Assembly (NCBI GenBank): GCA_004195025.1 | Contig: SGBB01000002.1 | Span: 1-64,000, forward strand | Direction of reading: 5' to 3' | Source of the DNA: Candidatus Acidulidesulfobacter diazotrophicus | GTDB lineage: Bacteria; SZUA-79; Acidulodesulfobacterales; Acidulodesulfobacteraceae | DNA: 64,000 nucleotides | Part shown: positions 34,474-44,190 of the stretch, in pieces | How positions within the stretch are numbered: the first letter of the stretch is position 1 | Layout of the letters: each line of letters opens with the position of its first letter | The notes under the pieces: generated by a model | Databases searched by the model: none | The model's input: only the letters and a program-made list of their open reading frames with translations | Told to the model about the DNA's origin: nothing | Position numbers and translations under genes: made by a program

Positions 34474-35859
34474 ATGGATATTTATAAAGAAAAAGGAGAT
34501 ATTTGTTTAATTTTTGACTATAAAGTCATTGAAGATTTTAATATAAAAAAAAAGAAAAATATATATTCTAAATTTGAAGACAAACAAAAGTATTCCTCTA
34601 TTCTTAATAAATTGCATAATAGCGCCGATGAAGACAGTAGGCTTTATAATAAAAGAAAAATTTCAAAAACGTTTAATCCTTCATTAAAAGGGATATTTTG
34701 TATTAAAAATGAAAAAATTCATAAATTAGAAAATAATATTTTGCTTGAAGAATTTGATAAATTATGCAGACCAATAGAATCTGATTACGGTTTAAATATT
34801 TTTAATTATATATTAAATGAAATTTATGAAGAAGAAAAAAAAAGGAAATATTTTGAAATAGAAATTTTTAATTATAATTTTGTGTCGCATAAAACTGTCA
34901 AGAGTAATTTAGCAACAGATTTTGTAAAAGAATTAAATGATTTTATAGAAAAAAATTTTTTTAATGATATTAGTGTAAATAAAATAAATAAGTTAAAATC
35001 AAATAAAACAGAAAATACACAAAAAACACAACATAATGATTTAAAATCTGGAATAATCAAAAGCGCTCCTGAACATAAAATTAAATCTGAAATAAAAGAA
35101 AATGCTGACGAACGCAATAATAAACCTGAATCTGCCAAAAGTATATCTAAACAAATATATACAAACAAAATGCCGGAAAATATTTATAAACAAAAAAATA
35201 AACATGAAAATAAATCAGACGAAATTATTGCAAAAACACAGATTAAACCTGAAGAAACTTATGTAAATAATATAAATATAATAAATAAAAAAGAAAATGA
35301 AAGCCGAATACCTGTATCTGGCAGTTTAACGGATATTCATTCGGAAATTAGCTTAATTTCTTTAAGCTGGAGTTCGCTGAGTCCTAAAGATGAGGCTCCT
35401 GTTCTTGAACTTGGAATTCCTGTTGAGATTAACAAGTCAAGCTGGATAAGAATTTATTTTCAAAAACCTAGAGTAAGAAAAGTTGTCTGGAGATTAAGAT
35501 ATAAACCTGATTTAAATAATATAAAACCTCTATTGAGAGTTTATGCCGACGATAATATGCTTTGGTATGAATCATTAGATTCTCACGCAGGAGATAAATA
35601 TATAATTCTTTCTAAAGAGTTTGAATTATCGAGAGTTTGGGCAGAAATCGGTTATATTACGAAAGAAAATGAATTTATATTTATTACCAGAACTCCTGTC
35701 TGGCCGCCTAAGTGTTTATTTAAGTCTCCGCCGAGAAATTATTCAAAAAAATTATTAAATAATAAAATATCTCTAATAGGTGCCACAGAAGGTCTATCTG
35801 CAGGAAATAATGCTGTTTTTACTTCATCGGGAAGCGGTTTTTACGGGAGAAAGAAATAA
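34474..35859 (+). CDS. DUF4912-domain protein
   Basis: 461 residues. The C-terminal part (about 282-420: SLSPKDEAPVLELGIPVE, KPRVRKVVWRLRYKPDL, VYADDNMLWYESLD, SRVWAEIGYITKENEFIFITRTPVWPP) fits DUF4912. The N-terminal ~280 residues are Lys/Asn/Glu-rich and mostly disordered, with a KNEKIHKLENN stretch. DUF4912 proteins have no known enzyme activity but I recall them near GH57 glucan enzymes, as here. It begins an apparent glycogen cluster. The ATG has GAGGAT upstream. Confidence 0.75.
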   Translation: MDIYKEKGDICLIFDYKVIEDFNIKKKKNIYSKFEDKQKYSSILNKLHNSADEDSRLYNKRKISKTFNPSLKGIFCIKNEKIHKLENNILLEEFDKLCRPIESDYGLNIFNYILNEIYEEEKKRKYFEIEIFNYNFVSHKTVKSNLATDFVKELNDFIEKNFFNDISVNKINKLKSNKTENTQKTQHNDLKSGIIKSAPEHKIKSEIKENADERNNKPESAKSISKQIYTNKMPENIYKQKNKHENKSDEIIAKTQIKPEETYVNNINIINKKENESRIPVSGSLTDIHSEISLISLSWSSLSPKDEAPVLELGIPVEINKSSWIRIYFQKPRVRKVVWRLRYKPDLNNIKPLLRVYADDNMLWYESLDSHAGDKYIILSKEFELSRVWAEIGYITKENEFIFITRTPVWPPKCLFKSPPRNYSKKLLNNKISLIGATEGLSAGNNAVFTSSGSGFYGRKK

Positions 35860-36256
35860 GTAAATTATAAACCCGTATTATAGAGTTAAATAAATATAAA
35901 ATATGTAATTTATTCATTCCATCCGCTATCTAAATTATAGAATTATCAATTATCTATGGTATAGTTTAGATAGAATAATTTTCTTAATTTGCAATATTAA
36001 TTTATCGCTATCCCGTATTAATTAATAGCGGAGCAGAATACTTATGGCAAGCAAGATGGTTGGCTGTGTTATAATAGCTAAAAAGGCTGCACATTACTTC
36101 TCAAAAAAAATTGGGGGGGGGGGGGTAGATAAAATTATATCATAATTATCGTTCTAAAGTATTAAAGTATTAGCTTTATCCCTCAAAAGATAGAAGTAAG
36201 CTGTTTACATAATTTTACAATATTAATTTATTATTCAGGAGTGAGGCAACTTTACT
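35860..36256. other. Spacer with hairpins and G13 run
   Basis: 397 bp between the DUF4912 and branching-enzyme genes with no gene. It contains a 14-bp-arm inverted repeat (CTATCTAAATTATA at 35926-35939 against 35960-35973, one mismatch), a smaller CGCTAT/ATAGCG hairpin (about 36007-36032) and a 13-G run at 36113-36125 next to an A8 run. The branching enzyme has AGGAGTGAGG just upstream of its ATG. Confidence 0.7.
36113..36125. repeat. Homopolymeric G13 tract
   Basis: Thirteen G residues in a genome that is otherwise very A/T-rich, preceded by AAAAAAAATT. It lies about 130 bp upstream of the GH57 branching-enzyme ATG, where slippage could alter expression. Could also be a sequencing or assembly artefact. 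Confidence 0.9.
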
Positions 36257-37897
36257 ATGAATACAGAAAAATCTAAATGGATCCCTGTTCTTCATTTTCA
36301 CCTTCCTTTTGTAAGACATCCTGAAATGTCTAAATATTTAGAGGAAGAATGGTATTTTGAAGCGGTAACGGAAACTTATTTGCCGTTATTGGAAGCATTT
36401 GACAATCTTGAGAGAGACAATATAGATTACAATATAACTATTTCTTTAACCCCTACTCTCTTAACAATGATGGCTGATACTCTGTTGTCGGAGAGATTAA
36501 TTAATTATGTCAACGCCAGAGTTAAAGTTCTTGACGAAGAAGCATTTAGAACTCAGACAGATCCGGAATTTCATCCTGTAACATTATTTTATAGAGAAAG
36601 ATATAAAAACTTGGCTAGCAAACTTAATAACGGCGGCGGTCAATATATAATTAACGAATTATTAAAACATAATAAAATAGGGCATATAAATATAATAACA
36701 TCGGCTGCAACGCATGGTTTCTTATTATTTATGGTAGGAGAGCCCGAAACTATTGCCGCTCAAATACAAGTGGGAATTGAAACTCATGAAAAATTGCTTG
36801 GGATTAAACCTTCAGGGATTTGGCTGCCTGAATGCGGATATACGTCAGGATTTGATGCTATTTTAAATAGATATGGTATATTTTATACTTTTTTAGATCA
36901 GCATGGAATAGAAATGGCGTACCCTGAACCGCCAAACGGATGTTTTTCGCCTATAGTTACCCCTTTCGGAGTCGCGGCTTTCGGCAGGGATCCTGAAAGT
37001 TCCAGGCAGGTCTGGTCTAGCAAAGAAGGTTACCCCGGAGCTCCGATTTATAGGGAATTTTATAGAGATGTCGGATTTGACCTTGATTTGCCGCATCTTA
37101 TTCCGTTAAGACATGGAAGTATTAAGACATTTACAGGGCTAAAATATTATGCTATTACAGGAACGGGAAATTACAAAGAAGCTTATAGACCCGGCGCTGC
37201 AAAAAGAAAAGCTTCCGAACATGCGGAGCAGTTTGTATTCAACAGGGCATTGCAGGGAAATTATTTAAAAAATGTAATAGGAGAGCCGCCTGTAATCGTT
37301 TCCATGTATGATGCCGAGTTGTTTGGGCACTGGTGGTTTGAAGGACCATGGTGGTTAGAGTCTGTTTTTAGACAGCTAAATAAAAACAGCAGTATAGAAT
37401 CTGCCGCTGCAGAAGATATATCAAAAGAAGCACTTTCTAATGTAAAATCAAAAAACGGCATACTTTACAGTCCAGATGAAAAAACATGGATTGCCCAGCC
37501 TGCCACTTCTACATGGGGAGGCGGAGGCTATAGCGAAGTCTGGCTTAACGGCAAAAATGACGAAATTCAGCAATTTTTATCGGACATAGCTATTGAATTG
37601 ATTGATATATGTAAAAATAGATACAATGAAGTAATTTATAATGATACGCTTAATCAGGCTGCAAGAGAATTAATGCTTGCAGAATCAAGCGATTGGACAT
37701 TTCTGCTTTCAACAGGGCAGGCTGTAAGCTATGCCGAAAGACGCGTTAAAGCTCACTTGGTAAGAGCAAGAAAATGTATGTCTATGGCAATTGGATCCGA
37801 GCCGTTTGATAAAAAATGGTTTAAAGACATATCTTATAAAGACAATATATTTCCATGGATTAATGCAAAAGAATTGTATGGAAAAGATATATGCTGA
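36257..37897 (+). CDS. GH57 1,4-alpha-glucan branching enzyme
   Basis: 546 residues. Moves alpha-1,4 chains to make alpha-1,6 branches in glycogen. GH57 motifs: VLHFHLPF at the N-terminus, TSAATHGFLLF, GIWLPECGY with the nucleophile E192, and SMYDAELFGHWWFEGP with acid/base D352. The C-terminal WGGGGYSEVWLNGKND and ESSDWTFLLSTGQAVSYAE region is typical of GH57 branching enzymes (DUF1957 domain). With the downstream glucanotransferase and GlgA it forms a glycogen pathway. A good ribosome site (AGGAGTGAGG) precedes the ATG. Confidence 0.9.
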   Translation: MNTEKSKWIPVLHFHLPFVRHPEMSKYLEEEWYFEAVTETYLPLLEAFDNLERDNIDYNITISLTPTLLTMMADTLLSERLINYVNARVKVLDEEAFRTQTDPEFHPVTLFYRERYKNLASKLNNGGGQYIINELLKHNKIGHINIITSAATHGFLLFMVGEPETIAAQIQVGIETHEKLLGIKPSGIWLPECGYTSGFDAILNRYGIFYTFLDQHGIEMAYPEPPNGCFSPIVTPFGVAAFGRDPESSRQVWSSKEGYPGAPIYREFYRDVGFDLDLPHLIPLRHGSIKTFTGLKYYAITGTGNYKEAYRPGAAKRKASEHAEQFVFNRALQGNYLKNVIGEPPVIVSMYDAELFGHWWFEGPWWLESVFRQLNKNSSIESAAAEDISKEALSNVKSKNGILYSPDEKTWIAQPATSTWGGGGYSEVWLNGKNDEIQQFLSDIAIELIDICKNRYNEVIYNDTLNQAARELMLAESSDWTFLLSTGQAVSYAERRVKAHLVRARKCMSMAIGSEPFDKKWFKDISYKDNIFPWINAKELYGKDIC

Positions 37898-38077
37898 ATT
37901 ATAATAAAAAAGTATCCGATTTATTTTTCTTTTTTCAAGATATCTTTAAAAGTAAGTGTTACAATAAATAATCAGATAATTTTTTTGTATCTTTTTTGTT
38001 TTTTATTTTTTGATTTTATAAATAATAAATATTATAAAAACCCCAACTATATTAATTATTATGAGGTTAATTAATTA

Positions 38078-39931
38078 ATGAACTTAATTTTATGGTGGCA
38101 TATGCACCAGCCTGATTACAGAACTCATGAAAATGAGTTTATGCTTCCATGGGTTTATCTTCATGCTATAAAGGATTATATTGATATGCCTCTTAATATT
38201 ATGTCGGCAGAGGGTATGAAAGCCAACATAAATATAACGCCGGTGTTAATTGACCAATGGCAGGAATATAATTTAAAATTGGAATTAGCTCTAAGCGAAG
38301 AAAATCCTATGAAAGTCGAAAATATCCTGCCAGACAGGTTTCTTAAGCCTTTAGTTATCAATACGCTCACAGACGAATGGCGGCAATGGATTATTAAATA
38401 TTATAAATGGGCAAATAAAGAAAGAATGATTGAAAGATTTGAACCTTACAAGCAATTGGTCAATATTTCTTTGGAAGATAACAATCTGCATTATTTAAAC
38501 GATTCGTATTATTTTGATTTAACGGTGTGGTTTCATCTTGCATGGTGCGGAGAATGGATTAAGCGGTATGACCCTGTGATAAAGCAATTGATAAATAAGG
38601 GATATAAATATACTTATAATGACAGAATACTCTTGTTAAGAAGAATATCTAAATGGCTAAAATACGGATTATCGTTATATGGACAGTCTTATATAAAAGG
38701 AGCGGAAATTCCTTCATGGCAGCCTGATTATCCTGATTTAATAGATAAAACTTTGTTAGTTGAACTGTCTAAAAAAAAGAAAGGCGAATATCAGGTTACC
38801 CTCACGCCCTATTATCATCCTATTGTACCGCTTTTGCTTGATATTAATGCAGGAAGTATTATCGCGCAAATTACGGGAATACAATATGAACCTGTTGAAC
38901 TTAATGAATACCCCGAAGGATTAGAAAGTGCGAAAGAAAATATTAAAAGAATTAATAATTATTGGTCTGCGGAACCATTTTTTAATATAAAAGCCGTATG
39001 GCCTTCAGAAGGCGCTATATCAGCCGAGACGCTTAATTTATTTGCGGAAGAGAAAATTAACTTTTGCGCGAGCGGTGAAGAAGTTTTAAGCAATTCCTTA
39101 GGCGTAGATATTCATAAGCCGATTTCTTTAGAAGGACGCAATGTAATTCCTCTTTATAAAATTTATAAGTGGAAAGATTCATCTATTAAAATAATATTCA
39201 GAGATTCGGAATTATCAGACCTTATCGGTTTTACTTATTCTAAATGGAGAGGCGACGATGCCGCAAATAATTTTGTAAACAAGATAAAAGAAATTGATAA
39301 AATAGATAAAAACGCTATTGTTTCTATAATTATGGACGGCGAAAATGCATGGGAATATTATTTTGAAAATGGGTTTTATTTTTTAAAAGATTTATATGAA
39401 TTGTTTGTCCAAACCCATGAAATTAATCCGATAACCCTTAAAGATGCTTTTGAAGCGGAAGAATATTTAACTTTGGATAATATTTATCCGGGTTCGTGGG
39501 TTCAAGGAAATTTGCAGATGTGGATAGGAGAACGGCAAAAAAATTTGGCTTGGATGCTGCTTGCAAATGCAAAGCAAGAATTTTTAAAATGGAAAAAACA
39601 AATTAAAGATGAAATTAAAATTAAAAATGTTGAAGAACAAATATTAAAAAGCGAAGGATCTGATTGGTTCTGGTGGCTCGGAGAAGATAATCCGCTGCTG
39701 TCTCAATCAATGATGGAAAAAGTTTTCAGGCAGCATTTAAAAAGTATTTACATTTTGATGGATAAAAAACCGCCTGCTATTTTAGATGATACTTTAGTAG
39801 TTACTTCAAAAGTTACTTCAGCAGTTACTTCAGCAGTTACTTCAGCAGTTACTTCAAAAGTTACATCAAAAATTACTTCAAACATAAATACTACAGAAAT
39901 TGGCGGGAGTATGAAGAGAGGAAAATCATAA
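38078..39931 (+). CDS. GH57 alpha-amylase/amylopullulanase-family enzyme
   Basis: 617 residues. LILWWHMHQPDYR, MLPWVYLHAIKDYIDMP, TPVLIDQW, AVWPSEGAIS (nucleophile E311) and IIMDGENAWEYY (acid/base D420) are GH57 signatures. The enzyme should hydrolyse alpha-glucans inside the cell, as there is no signal peptide. The C-terminus has seven tandem VTS/ITS units (see repeat at 39800-39880). Its stop codon directly abuts the ATG of the next GH57 gene, indicating coupled translation. GAGGTTAATTAATT precedes the ATG. Confidence 0.88.
   Translation: MNLILWWHMHQPDYRTHENEFMLPWVYLHAIKDYIDMPLNIMSAEGMKANINITPVLIDQWQEYNLKLELALSEENPMKVENILPDRFLKPLVINTLTDEWRQWIIKYYKWANKERMIERFEPYKQLVNISLEDNNLHYLNDSYYFDLTVWFHLAWCGEWIKRYDPVIKQLINKGYKYTYNDRILLLRRISKWLKYGLSLYGQSYIKGAEIPSWQPDYPDLIDKTLLVELSKKKKGEYQVTLTPYYHPIVPLLLDINAGSIIAQITGIQYEPVELNEYPEGLESAKENIKRINNYWSAEPFFNIKAVWPSEGAISAETLNLFAEEKINFCASGEEVLSNSLGVDIHKPISLEGRNVIPLYKIYKWKDSSIKIIFRDSELSDLIGFTYSKWRGDDAANNFVNKIKEIDKIDKNAIVSIIMDGENAWEYYFENGFYFLKDLYELFVQTHEINPITLKDAFEAEEYLTLDNIYPGSWVQGNLQMWIGERQKNLAWMLLANAKQEFLKWKKQIKDEIKIKNVEEQILKSEGSDWFWWLGEDNPLLSQSMMEKVFRQHLKSIYILMDKKPPAILDDTLVVTSKVTSAVTSAVTSAVTSKVTSKITSNINTTEIGGSMKRGKS
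39800..39880 (+). repeat. In-frame 12-bp tandem repeat encoding VTS-K/A units
   Basis: Inside the GH57 gene: repeats of GTTACTTCA followed by AAA or GCA give VTSK/VTSA seven times (the last is ITS), residues about 575-601. A low-complexity Ser/Thr tail that could vary by whole units without shifting the frame. Confidence 0.9.
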
Positions 39932-42484
39932 ATGGTTAATTTTTTATTGGGTTTTCATTGTCATCAGCCGGTGGGCAACTTTGAAGGAGTATTTAAAGAA
40001 GTGCATAATAAATCTTATAGTCCGCTTATAAGAACTCTTTTAAAATATGATTCTTGCAAATTTTGTCTGCATATATCTGGATACCTGCTTGAATGGATTG
40101 TTAAAAATGACCCTGAATTAATAGAAATTATAAGAGAAGGCGTATCTGAACATAAAGTAGAAATGCTCGGCGGAGGCTATTATGAACCCGTATTAGCTTC
40201 AATTCCCCGCAGCGATAGAATTAAACAGCTTGAAATGCTCAATGAAGCCGTCAAAAAATATTTTGGCGTTTATCCTAAAGGCGCATGGATTACAGAAAGA
40301 ATATGGCAGCCCGATATTATTGATTCGCTCGATGAAGCAGGCATAAGTTATGCTTTTTTAGACGATTCTCAATTTTTTCAATCGGGCATTGATTCAAACG
40401 ATATAGATAACATTTTTATAACGGAATATAACGGAAAATATTTCAATCTATTTCCTATTCATGAAAGATTAAGATATAAATTGCCGTTTGCTAACACTGA
40501 TGAATCAGTGCGCGAAATTTTATATATGAATGAAAGATTATCTAATCTTTCCGTTATGATTGACGACGGTGAAAAAATGGGAAGCTGGCCGAATACGTTT
40601 GAGTGGGTTTATGGTAAGGCTTTTAATAGCGAAAATAAGTTTGACGGTATAGGCGGCAACGGATGGCTCAATAAATTTTTAACTATTTTAGGCGATCCTT
40701 CTAATAACATTAAAATGAAACTGCCATCTGAATTAATTGATGAAATTCCTATCAGACAGCCTGTTTATTTACCTTTATCAAGCTATAGAGAGATGGGTGA
40801 ATGGACTTTACCCGTTGAAAAAAGATTTAAATACGATTATACAAAAGAAAAGTATCCCGATGCTGTATTAGCAGGAGGAATATGGCATAATTTTTTTATT
40901 CATTATCCCGAATCAAATTTATTACATAAACGAATGCTTTTTTTAAGCAATAAAATTAACGATTTTAAAATAAAATTTCCTGAAATGCAAAATTCAATAA
41001 ATTATAAAAATGCAATAAAGGAACTTTTTAAATCTCAGGCGAACGATGCTTACTGGCATGGAGTTTTCGGCGGAATTTACCTGCCTCACTTAAGAAGAGG
41101 TGTGCAAAATTCATTAATTAAAGCATCTGTTTCCTATGATTTATTATGCAATGAATTAAAACAATTTGAAAATGATAATAAAAATAATAAAGATAAGAAC
41201 AATAAGAAAGAAATCAGAAAAGATAAAAATAAATCAAATGATTACAATAATAACGTAAATAATAATATTGTTAGCGCAGTTAAAGTTGATAAAGGCGAAA
41301 CTGATAAGTCGGAAGGTATAAATAATATTAATGCAAATAATGATTTAAATAACCCGGATAATGTATGTAATGTTAGTAATAATGTTAGTAATATAGATAA
41401 AGTTGATTTTGATATGGATGGAGAATTAGAATATCAGGCAAGAAATAAATTTTGGCAAATAGTATATAAACCCTCTAACTCTCATATTATTGCACTCGAC
41501 TATCTTGAAAAAAATATGTTTAATCCTTTTGGAGATATTTTTTGTTTGCATGATGAATATGATATACATATAATTAAAGATAAACTGAATATTAAAAATA
41601 ATTCTGCAGAAAATAAAAATATAAACGAAGACGTTCCTCATACCATACATAATAATGTGAAAGTTCCTGAAGGTTTAACCGAAAAAGATTTATTTGTTAA
41701 TAACGGATTGATGCCCCATTTTCAATTAAAATACAACGGCAAAGATTTAAATTTTAATTTAAAATCAATTAATAATAATGATGATATAATTGTTATAATA
41801 TCTGAAGGATTTACAAAAAATAAAGAAGAAAATGAAGAACCTAAAATTTTAATTGGTTTAGAAATAACTATATCCGATACTTTGCAATACCATATTAGTT
41901 TTAATAATAATAATAAAATAAGCGACGGCAAAATTATAAAGTCAAACGATAATTTTAAAGATATCAAAGAGTATAGTAATATTAGTAACTCAAATAATTC
42001 AGATAATTCTATTAACAATAAAGGTAATAACGACAACATTAATAACAATAATAACGATAATAATTTTGGCGGCGAAGAAAATACGGTATTAAAAAGTTTG
42101 TCTATATTTTTTAGATTTTCGTTTCCGGGAGGCGATGGTCCTGCTACATATATTAAGCCTGATGAAAAAAATATTTACGGATTGCGTGAAAATCTGATAG
42201 ACATACCGGTTAATTCAGTGATTGAAATAGGCGACTCTTTTTGGGGAGGCAGCCTGAAAGCGTTTATCAACACAAACGGTTATGCAAATTATAAAACAAA
42301 TGAAGAAAATAATATAAACCTTGACTATACTCCTTTATTAAACTACTCTCCTATTATCACGGTTTCGTTATATGAAGGCGGAAGCGAAAAAATATTTCAA
42401 TCAGCAGAAACTATTATATCATGGGATTTGGAAGATAAAGATATTTCAGATATACATATTGAATGGAAAGCGGTAAAAAAATAA
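39932..42484 (+). CDS. GH57 4-alpha-glucanotransferase
   Basis: 850 residues. LGFHCHQPVGNFEGVF opens the GH57 barrel; AWITERIWQPD carries the nucleophile E122, matching the Thermococcus litoralis enzyme; IDDGEKMGSWP holds D211/D212 for the acid/base. C-terminal DUF1925/DUF1926-like regions follow (SDTLQYHISF, FSFPGGDGPATYIKP). Two Asn/Lys/Asp-rich inserts, at about 410-490 and 690-715, interrupt otherwise ordinary sequence. The reaction moves maltooligosaccharide chains, trimming or extending glycogen. Translationally coupled to the upstream GH57 gene. Confidence 0.9.
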   Translation: MVNFLLGFHCHQPVGNFEGVFKEVHNKSYSPLIRTLLKYDSCKFCLHISGYLLEWIVKNDPELIEIIREGVSEHKVEMLGGGYYEPVLASIPRSDRIKQLEMLNEAVKKYFGVYPKGAWITERIWQPDIIDSLDEAGISYAFLDDSQFFQSGIDSNDIDNIFITEYNGKYFNLFPIHERLRYKLPFANTDESVREILYMNERLSNLSVMIDDGEKMGSWPNTFEWVYGKAFNSENKFDGIGGNGWLNKFLTILGDPSNNIKMKLPSELIDEIPIRQPVYLPLSSYREMGEWTLPVEKRFKYDYTKEKYPDAVLAGGIWHNFFIHYPESNLLHKRMLFLSNKINDFKIKFPEMQNSINYKNAIKELFKSQANDAYWHGVFGGIYLPHLRRGVQNSLIKASVSYDLLCNELKQFENDNKNNKDKNNKKEIRKDKNKSNDYNNNVNNNIVSAVKVDKGETDKSEGINNINANNDLNNPDNVCNVSNNVSNIDKVDFDMDGELEYQARNKFWQIVYKPSNSHIIALDYLEKNMFNPFGDIFCLHDEYDIHIIKDKLNIKNNSAENKNINEDVPHTIHNNVKVPEGLTEKDLFVNNGLMPHFQLKYNGKDLNFNLKSINNNDDIIVIISEGFTKNKEENEEPKILIGLEITISDTLQYHISFNNNNKISDGKIIKSNDNFKDIKEYSNISNSNNSDNSINNKGNNDNINNNNNDNNFGGEENTVLKSLSIFFRFSFPGGDGPATYIKPDEKNIYGLRENLIDIPVNSVIEIGDSFWGGSLKAFINTNGYANYKTNEENNINLDYTPLLNYSPIITVSLYEGGSEKIFQSAETIISWDLEDKDISDIHIEWKAVKK

Positions 42485-42505
42485 ATTAAATAAGGATTTA
42501 AAAAA

Positions 42506-44011
42506 TTGAATAATTTTAATGATGAAATATGGTTTGTGGCATCTGAAATGGCTCCGTTGGTAAAAGCGGGAGGTTTGGGCGATGTCATTGGAAGTCTTCC
42601 TAAATATCTTATAAAATTAGGAATGAATGTTAAAGTTATTATTCCCGCCTATAAATTTATTAATTATAACGAATTTGTGCAATTTGAAGAAAATCTGCCT
42701 GCGGGAAGAGTTTATTTCGGCGATATTCCGTTTGATTTCGGTGTAAAAAAAGCAAAAACCAAAGACGGCATTCCTTTAATTTTTGTTGAGCAAAACCATT
42801 TCTTCGGAAGAGACGATGTTTACGGTCCTCACGGCGGAACGGTAGGCTATCGCGATAATTTGTGGAGATTTTCTCTTCTGGCGCATGCTGCCGTTCATTG
42901 TATGAAAATACTCGGCGTTCCTAAAATAGTTCATTCTCACGACTGGTCGGGCGGACTTGTGCCTGCGGTTATTAAACAGACATTTAATGAAAAAGAAAGG
43001 CCTAAAATTGTTTTTACGATTCACAATCTCGGATATCAAGGCGTATATCCGATTGATGATTTCTATGATATTGGAATTGATTTTAGGTTTAATTCTTCGG
43101 GAGCTTTTGAACATTTTGGAACTTTTAACGCTTTAAAGGGCGGAATTCTTTTAAGCGACGCGGTTACAACGGTAAGTCCTTCGTATGCTAATGAAATAAC
43201 AATACCGCAAAGAGGATTCGGGCTTGACGGGGAATTAAGAAATTTAAGAGAAAACGGAAAACTTTTCGGTATTTTAAACGGGATTGACGAAGAATACTGG
43301 AATCCTAAAAACGACGTATTTTTAAATGTTTCTTTCAACGGAAAAGATAGACCCTATAATTTTGACGATTACAACGGCTGGAAAAATTTTAAAGAAGATA
43401 ATAAAAAGGCATTATTTTCAGAAATTGGATTGAAATTTAAAAAAAATAGCGTCGGTAAGCATTTGCCTGTTCTTGGAATTGTAAGCAGATTAACTGAAGA
43501 AAAAGGAATAGATGTTTTTCTAGACTCGCTTTTTAACTGGAACGATTTTCCGTTTCAGGTTTTAATATTAGGAACAGGAAAACATTTTATAGAAAAAAAA
43601 GCATTATATCTGCAAGAATTTCATAAAGATAAAGTCTATGCCAAAATAGGCAAATTTGACGAAGCATTGGCTCATAAAATTTATGCAGCCTCCGATATTT
43701 TTGTTATGCCTTCAAGAACGGAACCGTGCGGATTATCTCAGATGATTTCAATGAGATACGGCGGAATAATTCTGGCAGGCGATACGGGAGGACTTCGCGA
43801 TACCGTTGTAGATTTAACAAACAAAGAATACGGCAACGGAATAACAGTTAAGCATATTGACGCAAACTCTATTTCATGGGCATTAGACAGATTATATAAT
43901 TTATATTATGAAAAAGACTGGGGACAGTTTGTTATTAATAGCGTTAATTCTGATTTTAGCTGGAACGCTTCCGCATTAAAATATATAGATTTATATAATA
44001 AAATTTTGTAA
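42506..44011 (+). CDS. glgA: Glycogen synthase (GT5)
   Basis: 501 residues, TTG start at 42506 with AAGGA upstream. Transfers glucose from ADP- or UDP-glucose to glycogen. VKAGGLGDVIGSLPKYL is the KxGGL sugar-nucleotide loop; HDWSGGLVPAVI, TIHNLGYQGVYP, GILNGIDEEYWNP and PSRTEPCGLSQM with GGLRDTV are the GT5 features. Length is typical. It completes the cluster DUF4912-branching-amylase-glucanotransferase-synthase; no glgC or glgP is present. Confidence 0.96.
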   Translation: MNNFNDEIWFVASEMAPLVKAGGLGDVIGSLPKYLIKLGMNVKVIIPAYKFINYNEFVQFEENLPAGRVYFGDIPFDFGVKKAKTKDGIPLIFVEQNHFFGRDDVYGPHGGTVGYRDNLWRFSLLAHAAVHCMKILGVPKIVHSHDWSGGLVPAVIKQTFNEKERPKIVFTIHNLGYQGVYPIDDFYDIGIDFRFNSSGAFEHFGTFNALKGGILLSDAVTTVSPSYANEITIPQRGFGLDGELRNLRENGKLFGILNGIDEEYWNPKNDVFLNVSFNGKDRPYNFDDYNGWKNFKEDNKKALFSEIGLKFKKNSVGKHLPVLGIVSRLTEEKGIDVFLDSLFNWNDFPFQVLILGTGKHFIEKKALYLQEFHKDKVYAKIGKFDEALAHKIYAASDIFVMPSRTEPCGLSQMISMRYGGIILAGDTGGLRDTVVDLTNKEYGNGITVKHIDANSISWALDRLYNLYYEKDWGQFVINSVNSDFSWNASALKYIDLYNKIL

Positions 44012-44190
44012 AATACATAAAAATATATAAAATAAATATTGAATAATTATTAAATTTATTTAATGTCTATTTATCTATTTAGTGATTATTTCGTTTTATA
44101 ACTTCATATAATACAACTAACTTTATTGTAATTTATCGTATATTACTTATTATTTATCAATTAAAGAATAAACTTAATTAAAATTATTTA

